DNA of 64,000 nucleotides from Flavobacterium sp. LC2016-23 (GTDB taxonomy: Bacteria > Bacteroidota > Bacteroidia > Flavobacteriales > Flavobacteriaceae): contig NZ_WKKE01000001.1 in the NCBI RefSeq assembly GCF_009674775.1, forward strand, positions 186,001-250,000, in the 5' to 3' direction. The notes under the pieces were generated by a model, which was not told the origin of the DNA, searched no databases, and worked only from the letters and a program-made list of their open reading frames with translations. Both the position numbers and the translations under genes were made by a program. Below, piece by piece: positions 41,310-50,410 of this stretch; the stretch's first letter is position 1, and every line of letters begins with the position of its first letter.

Positions 41310-42356
41310 ATGAATTTTCATAACATATTGATAAATTGGTATTTACAAAACAAACGTGATTTGCCATGGCGAAAAACGACCAATCCTTACCTAATTTGGC
41401 TCTCAGAAATTATGCTCCAACAGACCAGAGTTGCGCAGGGAATGCCTTATTTTTTTTCTTTTACGAAGGAATTTCCTACTGTATCTGATTTGGCAAATGC
41501 AGATGAAGAGCAGGTTTTGAAACTTTGGCAGGGATTAGGATATTATTCCCGTGCCAGAAATTTGCATAAAACGGCTCAATATGTAGCAAATGAGCTGAAT
41601 GGCATTTTTCCGCCTACTTATAAGGAGTTGCTAAAGTTAAAAGGTGTTGGCGAATATACGGCCGCAGCAATCGCCTCTTTTTCTTATAATGAAGTCGTTC
41701 CTGTCGTGGATGGAAATGTATTTCGGGTACTTTCGCGTTATTTTGATATAGAATCGGATATTGCATCGCCCGCCGCTAAAAAAGAATTTACAGAGCTCGC
41801 CAGGGAATTAATGCCAAAAGATAACCCGGCGATTTTTAATCAGGCCATCATGGAGTTTGGTGCTTTGCAGTGCGTGCCTAAAAGTCCTGATTGTACTGTT
41901 TGTGTTTTTAATGACAGTTGCCTGGCGCTGCAAAAAAAGAAAGTAGATGTTTTGCCGGTAAAATCAAAAAAGACAAAAGTGACCAATCGCTTTTTTAATT
42001 ATTTGATTCTGGAAGATGTTTTGGGTAATACTTTAATTCAAAAAAGAACAGCCAAAGGGATCTGGCACAATTTATATGAATTTCCTCTTTTGGAGACTCA
42101 GGAGATTGCAGACTTTGATTTTGTTTCAAAAGCGGTTCAGAATGACCTTTTTTCGGGCTATACCATTATAGGTATAGAAGAATGCAGTCATGCGACGGTA
42201 CTTCATAAACTTTCCCATCAGCATTTGCATATCCAGTTCTGGAAAATTAAAATTAAGGAAATAATTGAAAACGGTATAGAGGCTAATATTTTGAAAACGT
42301 TTCCCTTTCCAATTGTGATATATAATTTTATTGAAAAGCAGGAAATAAATTGCTAA
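41310..42356 (+). CDS. mutY: A/G-specific adenine glycosylase
   Basis: Removes adenine opposite 8-oxoguanine. The protein has 348 residues from the ATG at 41310, beginning MNFHNILINWYLQNKRDLPW; seven extra codons upstream lie in the promoter. LSEIMLQQTRV holds the catalytic glutamate, the helix-hairpin-helix is LKGVGEYTAAAIASFSYN, and VDGNVFRVLSR has the catalytic aspartate. The [4Fe-4S] ligands are C-x6-C-x2-C-x5-C (CVPKSPDCTVCVFNDSC). The C-terminal NUDIX-like domain is present. It heads the mutY-ssb-gldE-gldD series. Confidence 0.96.
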   Translation: MNFHNILINWYLQNKRDLPWRKTTNPYLIWLSEIMLQQTRVAQGMPYFFSFTKEFPTVSDLANADEEQVLKLWQGLGYYSRARNLHKTAQYVANELNGIFPPTYKELLKLKGVGEYTAAAIASFSYNEVVPVVDGNVFRVLSRYFDIESDIASPAAKKEFTELARELMPKDNPAIFNQAIMEFGALQCVPKSPDCTVCVFNDSCLALQKKKVDVLPVKSKKTKVTNRFFNYLILEDVLGNTLIQKRTAKGIWHNLYEFPLLETQEIADFDFVSKAVQNDLFSGYTIIGIEECSHATVLHKLSHQHLHIQFWKIKIKEIIENGIEANILKTFPFPIVIYNFIEKQEINC

Positions 42357-42363
42357 AAAAATG

Positions 42364-42371
42364 TATCTTTG
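42364..42371 (+). promoter_or_regulatory. -7 box for ssb
   Basis: TATCTTTG (TAnnTTTG) lies 22 bases before the ssb ATG and just after the mutY stop. No -33 TTG at 17-23 bases is seen. Confidence 0.45.
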
Positions 42372-42393
42372 GGATAAATACCACAAATAAACC

Positions 42394-42834
42394 ATGAACG
42401 GAACATTAAATAAAGTGATGCTCATTGGCCATTTGGGCGATGATGTAAAAATGCATTATTTTGATGGAGGAAACTGCATCGGACGTTTTCAGCTGGCTAC
42501 AAATGAAATTTACATCAATAAAACTACAAACGAAAAAATAACTTCAACGGAATGGCATAATCTCGTCGTTCGCAATAAAGCAGCTGAAATTTGCGAAAAA
42601 TACCTTTCGAAAGGCGATAAAATATATATCGAAGGTCGTATAAAATCACGTCAGTGGCAATCTGAAGACGGGACAACTAAATATACTACAGAAATTCAGG
42701 TCACGGAATTTACTTTCCTGACAACCAAAAAAGAAACTACAATACAGAAACCAAATACCGATTCAGAATCCGCAAAAAACACTAACTTTGACGCGACTAA
42801 CGAGGACTTGCCTATAAATGACTTGCCTTTTTGA
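42394..42834 (+). CDS. ssb: Single-stranded DNA-binding protein
   Basis: The 146-residue protein has the OB-fold: MNGTLNKVMLIGHLGDDVKMHY, RFQLATNE, TEWHNLVVRNKAAEICEKYL, GDKIYIEGRIKSRQW and a Thr/Asn-rich flexible tail. It ends in DLPF, the conserved acidic-hydrophobic tip that recruits repair proteins. It lies between mutY and gldE. Confidence 0.95.
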   Translation: MNGTLNKVMLIGHLGDDVKMHYFDGGNCIGRFQLATNEIYINKTTNEKITSTEWHNLVVRNKAAEICEKYLSKGDKIYIEGRIKSRQWQSEDGTTKYTTEIQVTEFTFLTTKKETTIQKPNTDSESAKNTNFDATNEDLPINDLPF

Positions 42835-42857
42835 TTGTTTAACTAATTTCTTTCAGT

Positions 42858-44153
42858 TTGGACCCGGAGCCCAGTTTACTTTTTAGTACAAATTTAGACA
42901 TCAATTTAATAATTGGTTTTGTCGGAATATTTATTTTGCTGTTTTTATCGGCGATTGTCTCAGGTGCCGAAGTGGCACTTTTTTCTTTATCCCAAAAAGA
43001 TATTGACGACACACTTCAGGAAAACCTTTCGAAAGGAAAAATTATTTCCAGTCTTTTAGATAAACCCAAAAAACTTTTAGCAACATTATTAGTTGCCAAT
43101 AACTTCCTAAATATCGGAGTCGTTATTTTGTTCTCCTTCATAGGACAGAATATTTTTGCGAATGTAGAGTCGCCTGTTTTTAAATTTATCTTAGAAGTAA
43201 TTCTCGTAACCTTTTTAATTTTGTTGTTTGGGGAAGTTTTACCAAAAGTATATGCCAGCCGTAACAATATAAAATTTGCAAAATGGGTAGCATATCCCGT
43301 AGCCTTTCTTGATAAATTACTTTCACCTGTAAGTTTGCCTATGCGCAGTCTTACCTTATATTTGCAAAATAAACTAGGGAAACAAAAAAATAATTTTTCG
43401 ATCAATCAGCTGTCACAAGCGTTAGAGCTTACAGATTCTGAAGGAACATCAAGTGAAGAACAAAAAATACTGGAAGGAATCGTTTCTTTTGGAAATACAG
43501 ATACCAAGCAGGTAATGAGTCCGAGGATTGATATTTTTGCTTTGGAAATTTCAGAGGCATTTGAAGCCATTTGTCCGAAGATAATTGAAAAGGGATTTTC
43601 GAGAATTCCGGTTTACAAAGACAATATCGATCAGATTGAAGGTGTTCTGTTTGTGAAAGATTTATTGCCTCATATCGATAAAAAAGAATTTGACTGGACC
43701 TCATTAATACGGGATGCTTTTTTTGTTCCTGAGAATAAAAAACTGGATAATTTGCTAAAAGATTTTCAGAGCCTCAAAAGTCATTTGGCAATTGTAGTGG
43801 ATGAATACGGTGGAACATCCGGATTGGTTTCTTTAGAAGATGTTATCGAGGAAATTGTGGGAGATATCAGTGATGAGTTTGATGATGAGAATTTAAACTT
43901 TTCGCAAATAGATGAAAAAAACTTTCTGTTTGAAGGAAAGATCAATATGAAAGATTTTTACAGGATTGTTGAAGTCGATGAAGATCTTTTTGAATCCCGT
44001 AAGGGTGAAGCAGAAACCTTAGCCGGCTTTATTTTGGAAATCCTGGGCAACTTCCCTAAAAAAGATCAGAAAGTAACATTTGAAAACTGCATCTTTACCA
44101 TCGAAGCAGTTGACAAAAAACGCATAAAACAAATAAAAGTAACATTAGAATAA
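42858..44153 (+). CDS. gldE: Gliding motility-associated CBS/CNNM-type membrane protein GldE
   Basis: The 431-residue inner-membrane protein starts at TTG 42858 and follows the ssb stop by 23 bases. The N-terminal DUF21/CNNM domain has about four hydrophobic helices (LIIGFVGIFILLFLSAIVSG; LLVANNFLNIGVVILFSFIG; FILEVILVTFLILLFGEVLPK). A pair of CBS domains follows (VMSPRIDIFALE; HLAIVVDEYGGTSGLVSLED) and a CorC_HlyC C-terminus (GEAETLAGFILEILG). It is the CorC-like partner of GldD in flavobacterial gliding. GldD is the next gene (1-base gap), which secures the name. Confidence 0.92.
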   Translation: MDPEPSLLFSTNLDINLIIGFVGIFILLFLSAIVSGAEVALFSLSQKDIDDTLQENLSKGKIISSLLDKPKKLLATLLVANNFLNIGVVILFSFIGQNIFANVESPVFKFILEVILVTFLILLFGEVLPKVYASRNNIKFAKWVAYPVAFLDKLLSPVSLPMRSLTLYLQNKLGKQKNNFSINQLSQALELTDSEGTSSEEQKILEGIVSFGNTDTKQVMSPRIDIFALEISEAFEAICPKIIEKGFSRIPVYKDNIDQIEGVLFVKDLLPHIDKKEFDWTSLIRDAFFVPENKKLDNLLKDFQSLKSHLAIVVDEYGGTSGLVSLEDVIEEIVGDISDEFDDENLNFSQIDEKNFLFEGKINMKDFYRIVEVDEDLFESRKGEAETLAGFILEILGNFPKKDQKVTFENCIFTIEAVDKKRIKQIKVTLE

Positions 44154-44154
44154 A

Positions 44155-44715
44155 ATGCTTAAAAAAATAATTTCAATACTGACAATTTTGCTAATTTTTA
44201 CAATTGTAAGTTGTAAAAATGACGTCTTACCTAAGCCATCCAGTTACCTTAGGTTAGATTATCCGGAAGCTAAATATGTAAATTTTGAAAACAATTGTCC
44301 GTTTACTTTCGAAATGAATGAAGGCGCTGTAATCAAAGGAGAGAAAAATTGCGGGTTTGCAATTACATATCCAAAAATGAAAGCGACTATATACCTGACA
44401 TATAAACCAGTCAATAATAATATTGAAAAGTTATTAAAAGATGCACAGAAGCTGACTTATGAGCACGTTATCAAAGCAGATGATATTTTAGAACAGCCCT
44501 ATTTAAACCCCGAAAAAAAAGTATACGGAATGTTTTATCAGGTGGACGGAAATGCCGCTACAAACTCACAGTTTTATGTGACAGACAGTACCAAACACTT
44601 TATCACAGGATCGGTTTATTTTTATGCCAAGCCCAACTTTGATTCTATTATGCCAGCCGCAAGTTATATTAAAAATGATATGCGACAGCTCATGGAAACA
44701 CTAAAGTGGAAATAA
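44155..44715 (+). CDS. gldD: Gliding motility lipoprotein GldD
   Basis: The 186-residue lipoprotein has a type II signal IISILTILLIFTIVSC. The mature part begins KNDVLPKPSSYLRLDYPEAKY and has the GldD segments CPFTFEMNEGA and KNCGFAITYPKMKATIYLTY. GldD is essential for gliding and for the type IX secretion/gliding apparatus in F. johnsoniae; its biochemical role is not settled. It is coupled to gldE and ends in a strong terminator. Confidence 0.93.
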   Translation: MLKKIISILTILLIFTIVSCKNDVLPKPSSYLRLDYPEAKYVNFENNCPFTFEMNEGAVIKGEKNCGFAITYPKMKATIYLTYKPVNNNIEKLLKDAQKLTYEHVIKADDILEQPYLNPEKKVYGMFYQVDGNAATNSQFYVTDSTKHFITGSVYFYAKPNFDSIMPAASYIKNDMRQLMETLKWK

Positions 44716-44723
44716 ATATAAAG

Positions 44724-44754
44724 AAAAAAGCGTCCGTATTGGGACGCTTTTTTT
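44724..44754 (+). terminator. Terminator after gldD
   Basis: Arms AAAAAAGCGTCC and GGACGCTTTTTT with a 6-base loop, ending the mutY-ssb-gldE-gldD series 9 bases past the stop. Confidence 0.9.
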
Positions 44755-44771
44755 ATGTGAAGATTGTTTGA

Positions 44772-45149
44772 TTATGATTTAATATTCGAAACTTTATAGG
44801 TCTTTCCGTCTCCGGTCTCCTGAACAACTTTTGTAAGGTTTTCAGGGTTTTGAATCGTTTTGTCAAAAGTTACAGTGGCTGTTTTTTTGTCGAAATCAAC
44901 GGCAGCTTTTTCAACTCCTTCCAGATTAGATAATTCTTCTTCTATAGTTTTTGCGCATCCCACTGCACAGGTCATTCCTTCGATAGTGAAACTTGCCGTC
45001 TGTACATTTTCAGGCGCGATTACTACAGGTTCTTTCGTTTTTTTTACTTCAGCTGTATGTGGAATTATTTTTTCGCTTTCTGTTTTTTTGCATCCCACTA
45101 ACACTAAACCTGCAATTGCCGCAACAGCTATGATTTTTGTAAATTTCAT
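44772..45149 (-). CDS. Heavy-metal-associated (HMA) domain lipoprotein
   Basis: The protein has 125 residues. The lipobox VLVGC follows a hydrophobic signal. A ~35-residue linker leads to one HMA domain (ASFTIEGMTCAVGCAKTIEEEL.. AAVDFDKKTATVTFD). The metal loop reads C-A-V-G-C, three residues between cysteines instead of the usual two, as seen in other Bacteroidota periplasmic HMA lipoproteins. It probably binds Cu(I), Zn or another soft metal in the periplasm; the target is unknown. A minus-strand TAATTTTG box is at 45186-45193. Confidence 0.82.
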   Translation of the reverse strand: MKFTKIIAVAAIAGLVLVGCKKTESEKIIPHTAEVKKTKEPVVIAPENVQTASFTIEGMTCAVGCAKTIEEELSNLEGVEKAAVDFDKKTATVTFDKTIQNPENLTKVVQETGDGKTYKVSNIKS

Positions 45150-45251
45150 TATATATGATTTTTAGATTGCTAATAACTTTCCCCGCAAAATTAATAAAAA
45201 ACAGAAGGTCAGTTCATAAAAATAGTACAAATTTGCAGTAAAATACAATTT

Positions 45252-46118
45252 ATGGAGGCAAAACAGTTAAAGTGGATTTACTTATTTGTGCTTTCCCTAA
45301 TTTGGGGAAGTTCTTTTATTTTAATCAAAAGAGGATTGGTAGGGTTAACCGCGATTCAGGTGGGTTCCTTCCGGATTATTTTTGCCGCACTGTTTTTGCT
45401 TATTGTTGGATTTAATAGTCTAAAGAAGATTTCCCGCCATCAGTGGAAATTTATTGCTTTAACCTCTCTATTCGGGACCTTTATGCCGGCCTATCTTTTT
45501 GCTATTGCAGAAACAGAAGTAGATAGTTCTATCGTAGCGATTTTAAATTCGCTTACGCCCTTAAATACATTGGTTTTAGGGACAATTGCTTTTGGAATCC
45601 AATTTCAGAAAAGACAGATTCTGGGAGTTTTTATTGGGTTGATTGGTTGTTTGTTGCTGGTTTTGAGTGGAGCTTCCACGCATCCCGGGCAAAATTACTA
45701 CTATGTAATTTTGGTCGTAATCGCAACAATCTGTTATGCTTTGAATGTCAATTTAATTAAAAGATATTTATCCGATTTAAATTCGTTAAGCATTACAACC
45801 GGAAATTTCGCTGTTTTACTTATACCGGCTTTGCTTATTTTAAGTACAACCGATATTACGCACAGTATAACTTTGGAAATTACGCAACATTCTATTTTGT
45901 TTGTGATGATCCTGGGGGTTTTGGGAACCGGAATCGCGAATGTTATTTTCTTTAAATTAATACAAATGTCATCGCCGGTTTTTGCCACATCGGTAACGTA
46001 TCTGATTCCGATAGTAGCCTTCTTCTGGGGATTGTTAGACAATGAAATGCTGACACCAGTACAGTTTTTCGGAGCTTTTATTATCTTAATCGGAGTCTAT
46101 TTGTCAGCAAAAAAATAA
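45252..46118 (+). CDS. EamA/DMT family transporter
   Basis: The 288-residue protein has ten predicted membrane helices in two EamA repeats; each half shows the 'W(G/S)xxF' type signature, e.g. LIWGSSFILIKRG near residues 17-29 and ATSVTYLIPIVAFFWGLL near 240-257. Exporters and importers of amino acids, nucleotides or metabolites belong here; the substrate is not readable. It stands alone between divergent and convergent neighbours. Confidence 0.85.
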   Translation: MEAKQLKWIYLFVLSLIWGSSFILIKRGLVGLTAIQVGSFRIIFAALFLLIVGFNSLKKISRHQWKFIALTSLFGTFMPAYLFAIAETEVDSSIVAILNSLTPLNTLVLGTIAFGIQFQKRQILGVFIGLIGCLLLVLSGASTHPGQNYYYVILVVIATICYALNVNLIKRYLSDLNSLSITTGNFAVLLIPALLILSTTDITHSITLEITQHSILFVMILGVLGTGIANVIFFKLIQMSSPVFATSVTYLIPIVAFFWGLLDNEMLTPVQFFGAFIILIGVYLSAKK

Positions 46119-46128
46119 AAAATTTTAA

Positions 46129-46195
46129 TGTCACGCTGAGCGAAGTCGAAGTACACACCAATTGATACGGCACTTCGACTTCGCTCAGCGTGCCA
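46129..46195. repeat. Inverted repeat 'tgagcgaagtcgaag', copy 2
   Basis: TCACGCTGAGCGAAGTCGAAGT at the left pairs with ACTTCGACTTCGCTCAGCGTG at the right. It is related to the repeat at 38770-38834 but with compensating base changes in the stem. Confidence 0.75.
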
Positions 46196-46209
46196 AAAAT
46201 AATATATAA

Positions 46210-46250
46210 AAAAAGCCCTGTCAAAGTTTTAAACTTTGACAGGGCTTTTT
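46210..46250. terminator. Bidirectional terminator between the DMT transporter and the M16 genes
   Basis: Perfect 20-base arms (AAAAAGCCCTGTCAAAGTTT and its complement) around one base. Confidence 0.92.
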
Positions 46251-46293
46251 AAAAATCTCAGCACCTTAGAAACTTAGTATCTTAGAATCTTAA

Positions 46294-48342
46294 CTAAAGA
46301 AAATCCGCTGGTGAAACGCCTTCGTTGATTTTGATGTCCGACATTTTAATGTCTAACTCAAAGCCTGCGTTCTGAATGATGTTGAAAGGAACTTTTACTC
46401 CTTTTACTTCTTTATAGTCATTAAAATAAGTCGTTTGCGTAGTCGATTGTCCGCTTTGCTCTTTCACTTTAAGTTTGGCAACCTTCAGGCCTGATTGTAC
46501 ATCATAATAGTAAACGGTTTTGCCGTCTTTTATGGAATAAGCATCATGGCCGTTTATTGGTTCTATGGCATCAACTTTCAGGTCTGTTCTTTTGCTCAGG
46601 CGTAATTCTTCAAAAGGGGTAGCGCTCGCTTTCATTTCGGCTAAATCATCACCTTCTAAGTTTTTACGTTGTCCCTGCTGTTCTACATAAGCGCCTTTTT
46701 CGTTTACCACCTGTTTCATTAAAGGCATACTTCCCATATTAAGTGAAACCATCATTTTTCCATTGGAGTCTAATTTTGAAGTAAAACTCAACGGAGAAGG
46801 GGCCTGTGGGATTGTTGTCGTACCGGTCATGGCTAGTGTTTTGACTGCCAAAACTGCTTTTTCACCGCCAATTGCTTTGATATAATTGTCGAAAACGGTT
46901 TTAGCTGTAATTCCTGCAGGAGCTTCTTTTTTGGTAACTGGTTTCTCTACCGGATTTCCGTATTTGTCAAAATAGAAAATTGGAATCTGAAGTTTTTCTA
47001 AACCGGCAATTACTTCCGAACCTTTTCCGGCAATGACAATACGCATATTATCCAGTAGGAAATATTTGTTGGCTACACGGTAAATATCATCAGCAGTTAC
47101 GCTATTTATGGTCTGGATGTATTTTTCATAAAAGTCAGCAGGAAGTTTTTCTGTTTCAATGTTTAAGGCATAACGGGCAACTGTTTGTGGTTTTTCAACC
47201 TGCATTACAAATCTTCCGATATAACCTGCTTTTACGTTTTTCAGAACATCTTCAGCGACCTTTTCAGTTCTGATTCTTTTTATTTCTTTTACAAATTCAA
47301 CTACAGCGCTATCTGTAACGGCATTTCGTACGGCAGAGGAAGCTTTGAATTTGGTGGTGTACTTTCCGGTTCCTATACTGGAGCTTGCTCCGTACGTCCA
47401 GGCATGTTGCTCGCGTAAATTCATATTCAGGTAACTGTTAAAATCACCTCCAAGAATTTGATTTGCTATTACGGCAGCGAAAAAATCAGGATCGCTCATT
47501 TTTAAGTTCACGGTATTCACCAATGAAATCTCTGACTGAACGGCATTCGGAACATCGACAAAATCAATTTGAAGTTGTGAAACGTCTGTCGGATTTGGAT
47601 AAGTAGTTTTTGGAGCGGCTTGTTTTTTCCATCCGCCAAAAAGTTTTTCAACGGCCGCTTTTGTTTCTTTGAATTTAACATCCCCAATTATAACTAAGTA
47701 GGCGTTTTCAGGAACAAAATAAGCAGCATAATTTGCCTGGACATCAGCAAGAGTCACATTTTTTAAGGTTTCTTCAGAGATATATTCTCCGGCAGGATGA
47801 TTTTTTCCAAAAACTAAAACGTCTACAACACGATTTGCAATCGCAGGAACGCTTTTTTCCTCTGCTTTAAGGCCTTCTGATAATTTTGCTTTTTCCTTGT
47901 CGAATTCTGTTTGTGTAAAATTAGGTTGTAAAGCACCTTCAGCCAACAGCTCTAAAACACGCCCGGAATATTTTGACAGGGAGCTGGCAGAAGCACCGCT
48001 GGAAGTAAAGTTGATGTTTGCACCATAAAAATCAATCTCTTCATTGAAGGCTTGTTTTGTGGTTTTTTTAGTGCCGTTTCCGATCAGACTGCTCGTTAGT
48101 TCATCAACACCTTTTTTGTTTCCTTCGGCAAAAGGGGCGTTGTCTAAGCTAAGGTTGAAGCTGACTCTTGGTAATTTATGGTTCTCCACTACCAAAACTT
48201 TCATGCCGTTAGCCAAAACAAAAGTTTGCGGTTTTTTGATATTGACTACTGGTGAGTTTCCGGGTTTTGGCTGTGGACGATCTTGTGCTTGCATAATTCC
48301 AGTTAGGAATAAAAGGATTAAAACGGTATGTATTTTTTTCAT
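46294..48342 (-). CDS. M16-family peptidase-like protein without the zinc motif
   Basis: The protein has 682 residues with a signal peptide (HTVLILLFLTGIMQA then QD). The M16 fold is evident (QTFVLANGMKVLVVENHKLPRVSFNLSL; PENAYLVIIGDVKF; QLQIDFVDVPNAVQSEIS), but the position of HxxEH reads GVDELTSSLIGNG, so it should be catalytically dead. A C-terminal ~200-residue lipoprotein-carrier/DUF4292-like beta domain (MTGTTTIPQAPSPLSFTSK..) is fused to it. It lies 12 bases after the active M16 gene and probably forms the second half of a heterodimer in the periplasm. Confidence 0.88.
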   Translation of the reverse strand: MKKIHTVLILLFLTGIMQAQDRPQPKPGNSPVVNIKKPQTFVLANGMKVLVVENHKLPRVSFNLSLDNAPFAEGNKKGVDELTSSLIGNGTKKTTKQAFNEEIDFYGANINFTSSGASASSLSKYSGRVLELLAEGALQPNFTQTEFDKEKAKLSEGLKAEEKSVPAIANRVVDVLVFGKNHPAGEYISEETLKNVTLADVQANYAAYFVPENAYLVIIGDVKFKETKAAVEKLFGGWKKQAAPKTTYPNPTDVSQLQIDFVDVPNAVQSEISLVNTVNLKMSDPDFFAAVIANQILGGDFNSYLNMNLREQHAWTYGASSSIGTGKYTTKFKASSAVRNAVTDSAVVEFVKEIKRIRTEKVAEDVLKNVKAGYIGRFVMQVEKPQTVARYALNIETEKLPADFYEKYIQTINSVTADDIYRVANKYFLLDNMRIVIAGKGSEVIAGLEKLQIPIFYFDKYGNPVEKPVTKKEAPAGITAKTVFDNYIKAIGGEKAVLAVKTLAMTGTTTIPQAPSPLSFTSKLDSNGKMMVSLNMGSMPLMKQVVNEKGAYVEQQGQRKNLEGDDLAEMKASATPFEELRLSKRTDLKVDAIEPINGHDAYSIKDGKTVYYYDVQSGLKVAKLKVKEQSGQSTTQTTYFNDYKEVKGVKVPFNIIQNAGFELDIKMSDIKINEGVSPADFL

Positions 48343-48354
48343 GATTCGATTTTC

Positions 48355-49677
48355 TTAGTTTTGAACTTTTTTTGAAGGAACATAATCTAAAATTAAACGC
48401 TGATTCGGGTTTAAATACTTTTTGGCAACTTCTCTGATTTCTTCTCTGGTTATAGAGTGGTAGAGGTCGATTTCGGTATTAATAAGATTCACGTCTCCAT
48501 AAAGTAAATAGAAAGAAGCTAAGTTTTCGGCAATTCCTTCAACGCTTGCATTCGCGTTGACAAAATTATTATCGAATTTGTTTTGTAATTTTTCATAGTC
48601 TTTCTCGGAAATCAAATCGGTTTGGATTTTTACGATCTCCTCGTCCATTTCTTTTAAGATGTCAGCCGTCGTGTACGTTCCCATTGGTAAACCGTACAAA
48701 ATATACATTCCGTAATCTTCCTGGCTAAAACCGACAGCACCAATCTGCAGTGCCATTTTTTTATCATCGACAATTTTCTTGTACAATTTGGAACTTTTTC
48801 CATCACTTAAATACGAAGAGATTAAGTCTAAGACTCTGGCATCTCTTGTTTTCATTGACGGTGTTCTGTACGCTGCCACCACCATAGGGATCTGGATATT
48901 CGGATCCTCATAAGTTGCTTTTATAGTTTCGGTAATAGGTGCTTCTGTAAAAGTTTGTTTTTTTACTTCTTCTCCCTTTGGAATCGGGCCGAAATATTTC
49001 TGAATCCATTCTTTGGTTTTGCTTTTGTCAATATCTCCGGCAACCACCAGAACTGCATTGTTCGGCGTATAGAATTTTTTATTGAATGCCTGAAACTCTT
49101 CAAGGGTTGCAGCATCTAAATCTTTCATAGAACCAATCGTAGTCCAGCGGTACGGATGGTTTTTGAACATGTTTTTCTTTACTTCCGGAAGGATGTTTCC
49201 GTACGGCTGATTGTCGTAACGCATTCTTTTTTCTTCTTTTACGACTTCATTTTGAGTCTCAACACCAATTTTGTTTATGATAGGATGCATCAATCGCTCG
49301 GATTCCAGCCACAAACCTAATTCCAGGCTATTGGAAGGGAAAACTTCGTAATAATAGGTTCTGTCATCAGAAGTGTTGGCGTTGTTGACTCCGCCATTTG
49401 CGGTAACGATTTTCATCCATTCGCCACGTTTGATATTTTCAGTTCCTTCGAATAATAAATGTTCAAAGAAATGCGCAAAACCCGTTCGGTCAGGGCGTTC
49501 GTCTTTAGAACCTACATGATACATAACAGAAGTGATAACCACCGGAGCAGAAGGGTCGTTGTGCAGGATAACGTGCATGCCGTTATCTAAATTGTATTCT
49601 TCAAAAGCTACTTTTTGAGCATGAGCTACTCCGCCGAGCATTAGTGCAGCGCTTAACATCATTATCGAATTTTTCAT
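48355..49677 (-). CDS. M16-family zinc metallopeptidase (active subunit)
   Basis: The protein has 440 residues with a signal peptide (MMLSAALMLGGVAHA). TGFAHFFEHLLFEGTEN holds the inverse zinc motif HxxEH, with the third-ligand region downstream at VVKEEKRMRYDNQPYG. It should act in the periplasm on peptides, possibly processing secreted or imported peptides. Paired with the inactive-site protein that follows. Substrate unknown. Confidence 0.92.
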   Translation of the reverse strand: MKNSIMMLSAALMLGGVAHAQKVAFEEYNLDNGMHVILHNDPSAPVVITSVMYHVGSKDERPDRTGFAHFFEHLLFEGTENIKRGEWMKIVTANGGVNNANTSDDRTYYYEVFPSNSLELGLWLESERLMHPIINKIGVETQNEVVKEEKRMRYDNQPYGNILPEVKKNMFKNHPYRWTTIGSMKDLDAATLEEFQAFNKKFYTPNNAVLVVAGDIDKSKTKEWIQKYFGPIPKGEEVKKQTFTEAPITETIKATYEDPNIQIPMVVAAYRTPSMKTRDARVLDLISSYLSDGKSSKLYKKIVDDKKMALQIGAVGFSQEDYGMYILYGLPMGTYTTADILKEMDEEIVKIQTDLISEKDYEKLQNKFDNNFVNANASVEGIAENLASFYLLYGDVNLINTEIDLYHSITREEIREVAKKYLNPNQRLILDYVPSKKVQN

Positions 49678-49882
49678 AAAGATTAATAATTTTAGTTACC
49701 TAAATAAGTAGATAGGTAGCTAAGAGTTAATATTAGTTACATCAAAAATAACTTTTTTTTAATTACGAAATAACAATTGTTTTAAATTTAATACAATTTA
49801 ACTTATAAATATATCTAATACAGAACTAAAATGCCCTGAAAGACAGCCTTTAAATAGATTAAAATATTTTTGAAATAAGAGA

Positions 49883-49912
49883 TTGCACAGTAAATTATTA
49901 ATTGTATATTTG
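49883..49912 (+). promoter_or_regulatory. rplU-rpmA promoter
   Basis: -33 TTGC starts at 49883 and -7 TATATTTG is at 49905-49912, with 19 bases from the TTG to the -7 box. Both elements fit the Bacteroidota consensus. The ATG is 31 bases downstream. Confidence 0.8.
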
Positions 49913-49942
49913 CAACCTTAAAAATCAATAAATCAATTTGGT

Positions 49943-50386
49943 ATGTATGCAATCGTAGAGATAGCAGGGCAACAATTTAAAGTAAGCAAAGACTTAAAGG
50001 TTTATGTTAACCGTTTGGCTAACGAAGAAGGTTCAAGTATTTCATTTGACAAAGTTCTTTTATTAGACGATAACGGTAGCGTAACTTTAGGCGCCCCAGC
50101 TATAGAAGGTGCTTCAGTAGAAGCTAAAGTGTTACAACACTTAAAAGGAGATAAAGTAATCGTTTTCAAAAAGAAAAGAAGAAAAGGTTACAAAAAGAGA
50201 AATGGTCACAGACAATATCTTACTCAAATTGTAATTGAAGGTATTACTGCAGCAGGAGGAACTAAAAAAGCGGCAGCTAAAAAAGCGGTTGTAGCAGAAG
50301 ATGCTCCGGCAACTGAAGTTGAAGCGGCTCCAAAAGCAAAAAAAGCAGCAGCTCCAAAAGCAAAAAAAGAAGCTACTAAAGAATAA
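49943..50386 (+). CDS. rplU: Large ribosomal subunit protein bL21 with Ala/Lys-rich tail
   Basis: The 147-residue protein starts MYAIVEIAGQQFKVSKDLKV and has the KKRRKGYKKRNGHRQYLTQI signature, both bL21. The canonical protein is about 103 residues; here a ~45-residue low-complexity tail rich in Ala, Lys, Val and Glu is added (repeated A-A-P-K-A-K-K units). Long tails of this type are common in Bacteroidota. It is followed after 24 bases by rpmA. Confidence 0.97.
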   Translation: MYAIVEIAGQQFKVSKDLKVYVNRLANEEGSSISFDKVLLLDDNGSVTLGAPAIEGASVEAKVLQHLKGDKVIVFKKKRRKGYKKRNGHRQYLTQIVIEGITAAGGTKKAAAKKAVVAEDAPATEVEAAPKAKKAAAPKAKKEATKE

Positions 50387-50410
50387 TAACAATATTTAAA
50401 CTCATACGTC

